In this document: piece by piece, positions 63,613-64,000 of the stretch
Numbering within the stretch: position 1 is the stretch's first letter
How the letters are laid out: the number at the start of each line of letters is the position of its first letter
Assembly (NCBI GenBank): GCA_005765155.1
Contig: VCCP01000002.1
Location: forward strand, 2,170,001 to 2,234,000
Direction: 5' to 3'
Origin: Zelopaecilomyces penicillatus
Taxonomy: Eukaryota; Ascomycota; Sordariomycetes; Hypocreales; Pseudodiploosporaceae
Length of the DNA: 64,000 nt
The notes under the pieces: model-generated
What the model saw: the letters and a program-made list of their open reading frames with translations, nothing else
Told to the model about the DNA's origin: nothing
Databases searched by the model: none
Position numbers and translations under genes: made by a program

Positions 63613-64000
63613 TTTAATAATTCAATTAAATATACTCTTTTATTAATTAATTATATTATAATTATATAAGCTATACTTAAGGGGGATTAAATTATATAAA
63701 TAGATAGGTTATACCTAGATTATTTAAATATAATAGATATTATTTAATTTAAGTTTTTCTTTTTCTATCTAAGAATCTTCTAGTATATTTAAAAGACTAG
63801 CTATTAAAAAACTATCTTTTTTATTTAATTAATTATAAAATAATTAATTAATCCTTTAAGTTTATTTTATTATATTATTACTTCATAGTTTTTCTTATTT
63901 ATTTAATCTTTATAGATTATATTAATTATATAATTATTTTAAAATCAAGCTATAATTTTATAGATAGTATTAGTATTATTATATATATTGTTTTCTTTTT
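63613..64000 (+). repeat. 3' LTR of B2, cut by the window edge
   Basis: Starts tttaataattcaatt after a purine tract (aaaaggg) and runs 388 bp to the end of the window; about 9 bp of the 397-bp LTR are missing. Confidence 0.92.

Larger units (their letters stand above)
20731..64000 (+). mobile_element. Ty1/Copia element A0, outermost of the nest, runs off the window
   Basis: The element starts with an LTR at 20731 and its interior continues in three visible pieces: 21213-21647, 41527-42157 and 42634-43209. Each matches, in order and in reverse orientation, the 5' interior of A1 (about 39430-41112), which proves they belong to one element split by later insertions A1, a solo LTR and B2. The rest, including its pol and 3' LTR, must lie beyond 64000. 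The left TSD should be agtat (20726-20730); its partner is outside. Confidence 0.88.
43210..64000 (+). mobile_element. Ty3/Gypsy element B2 with four nested insertions, 3' end cut by the window
   Basis: Second copy of family B. 5' LTR pieces 43210-43292 and 43693-44003, 3' LTR 63613-64000 (some 9 bp missing). Interior segments parallel B1 base by base with further C-to-T/G-to-A change. Insertions: solo B LTR in its 5' LTR, Gypsy C2 after the protease, two solo A LTRs in RT and at the RNase H/integrase border. It lies in the gag region of A0; the likely left TSD is atat (43206-43209), with the partner outside. Confidence 0.93.

Noticed and set aside
13000..64000. Mitochondrial DNA because of the extreme A/T content
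   Set aside because: The AT-rich DNA resolves into nuclear LTR retrotransposons with TSDs and RIP-type changes and is continuous with nuclear genes having spliceosomal introns.

Overview
The window is nuclear DNA of a filamentous ascomycete (Pezizomycotina) and lies mostly in an AT-rich, RIP-mutated transposon block. Three things point there. Two ordinary housekeeping genes carry short spliceosomal introns (49-89 bp) with CTAAC/CTAAT-like branch sites. More than 90% of the window is extremely AT-rich, with CA/TG dinucleotides nearly gone and CAA/CAG/TGG codons turned into stops. The AT-rich DNA still resolves into LTR retrotransposons with target-site duplications (TSDs). The species cannot be told from this sequence.

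Layout. (1) 1-930: AT-rich DNA opening with an 8-bp tandem repeat and ending in a decayed MULE-type terminus (about 826-879). (2) 975-2766: a 2-kb island of normal base composition with two convergent, apparently intact genes: ARV1 (+, 4 exons, 287 aa) and VMA9, V-ATPase subunit e (-, 3 exons, 75 aa). (3) 3487-12985: a full-length Ty3/Gypsy element (family D, minus strand) with 195-bp LTRs and TSD tttaa. Its right-hand LTR is split by a Mutator-like (MULE) DNA transposon at 10193-12945, with 56-bp TIRs and TSD tatattat. The MULE keeps near-normal composition and one 741-codon frame (FAR1-type zinc domain, DDE transposase, SWIM finger, AT-hook) broken by seven stops and no frameshift. (4) 12991-20730: older unassigned AT-rich DNA holding a Gypsy element C1 (14452-18955, +, TSD cttat). 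(5) 20731 to beyond the right edge: a nest of elements. A Ty1/Copia element A0 (+) starts at 20731. Inside it sits an inverted Copia A1 (-, 21648-41526, TSD atatt). Inside A1 sit a 13.2-kb Gypsy B1 (+, 23164-36384, TSD ctag), itself carrying a solo A LTR (32732-33206, TSD agtat), and a solo B LTR (38496-38892, TSD atat). A0 resumes at 41527 with a 34-bp tandem repeat and a solo A LTR (42158-42633). It is then broken by a second B element, B2 (+, 43210 to the window end). B2 holds a solo B LTR within its own 5' LTR (43293-43688), a Gypsy C2 (-, 47648-54317) and two solo A LTRs (55267-55717 and 56784-57259).

No retrotransposon is coding-competent as it stands. Gag, protease, RT, RNase H and integrase are recognised by reading through stops explainable by C-to-T change on either strand. 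Paralogous copies serve as empty-site controls for several insertions, so much of the insertion order can be read from the sequence. No tRNA, rRNA or CRISPR was seen. Domain limits inside the RIP-mutated elements are approximate; LTR and TSD limits are generally exact to a base or so.
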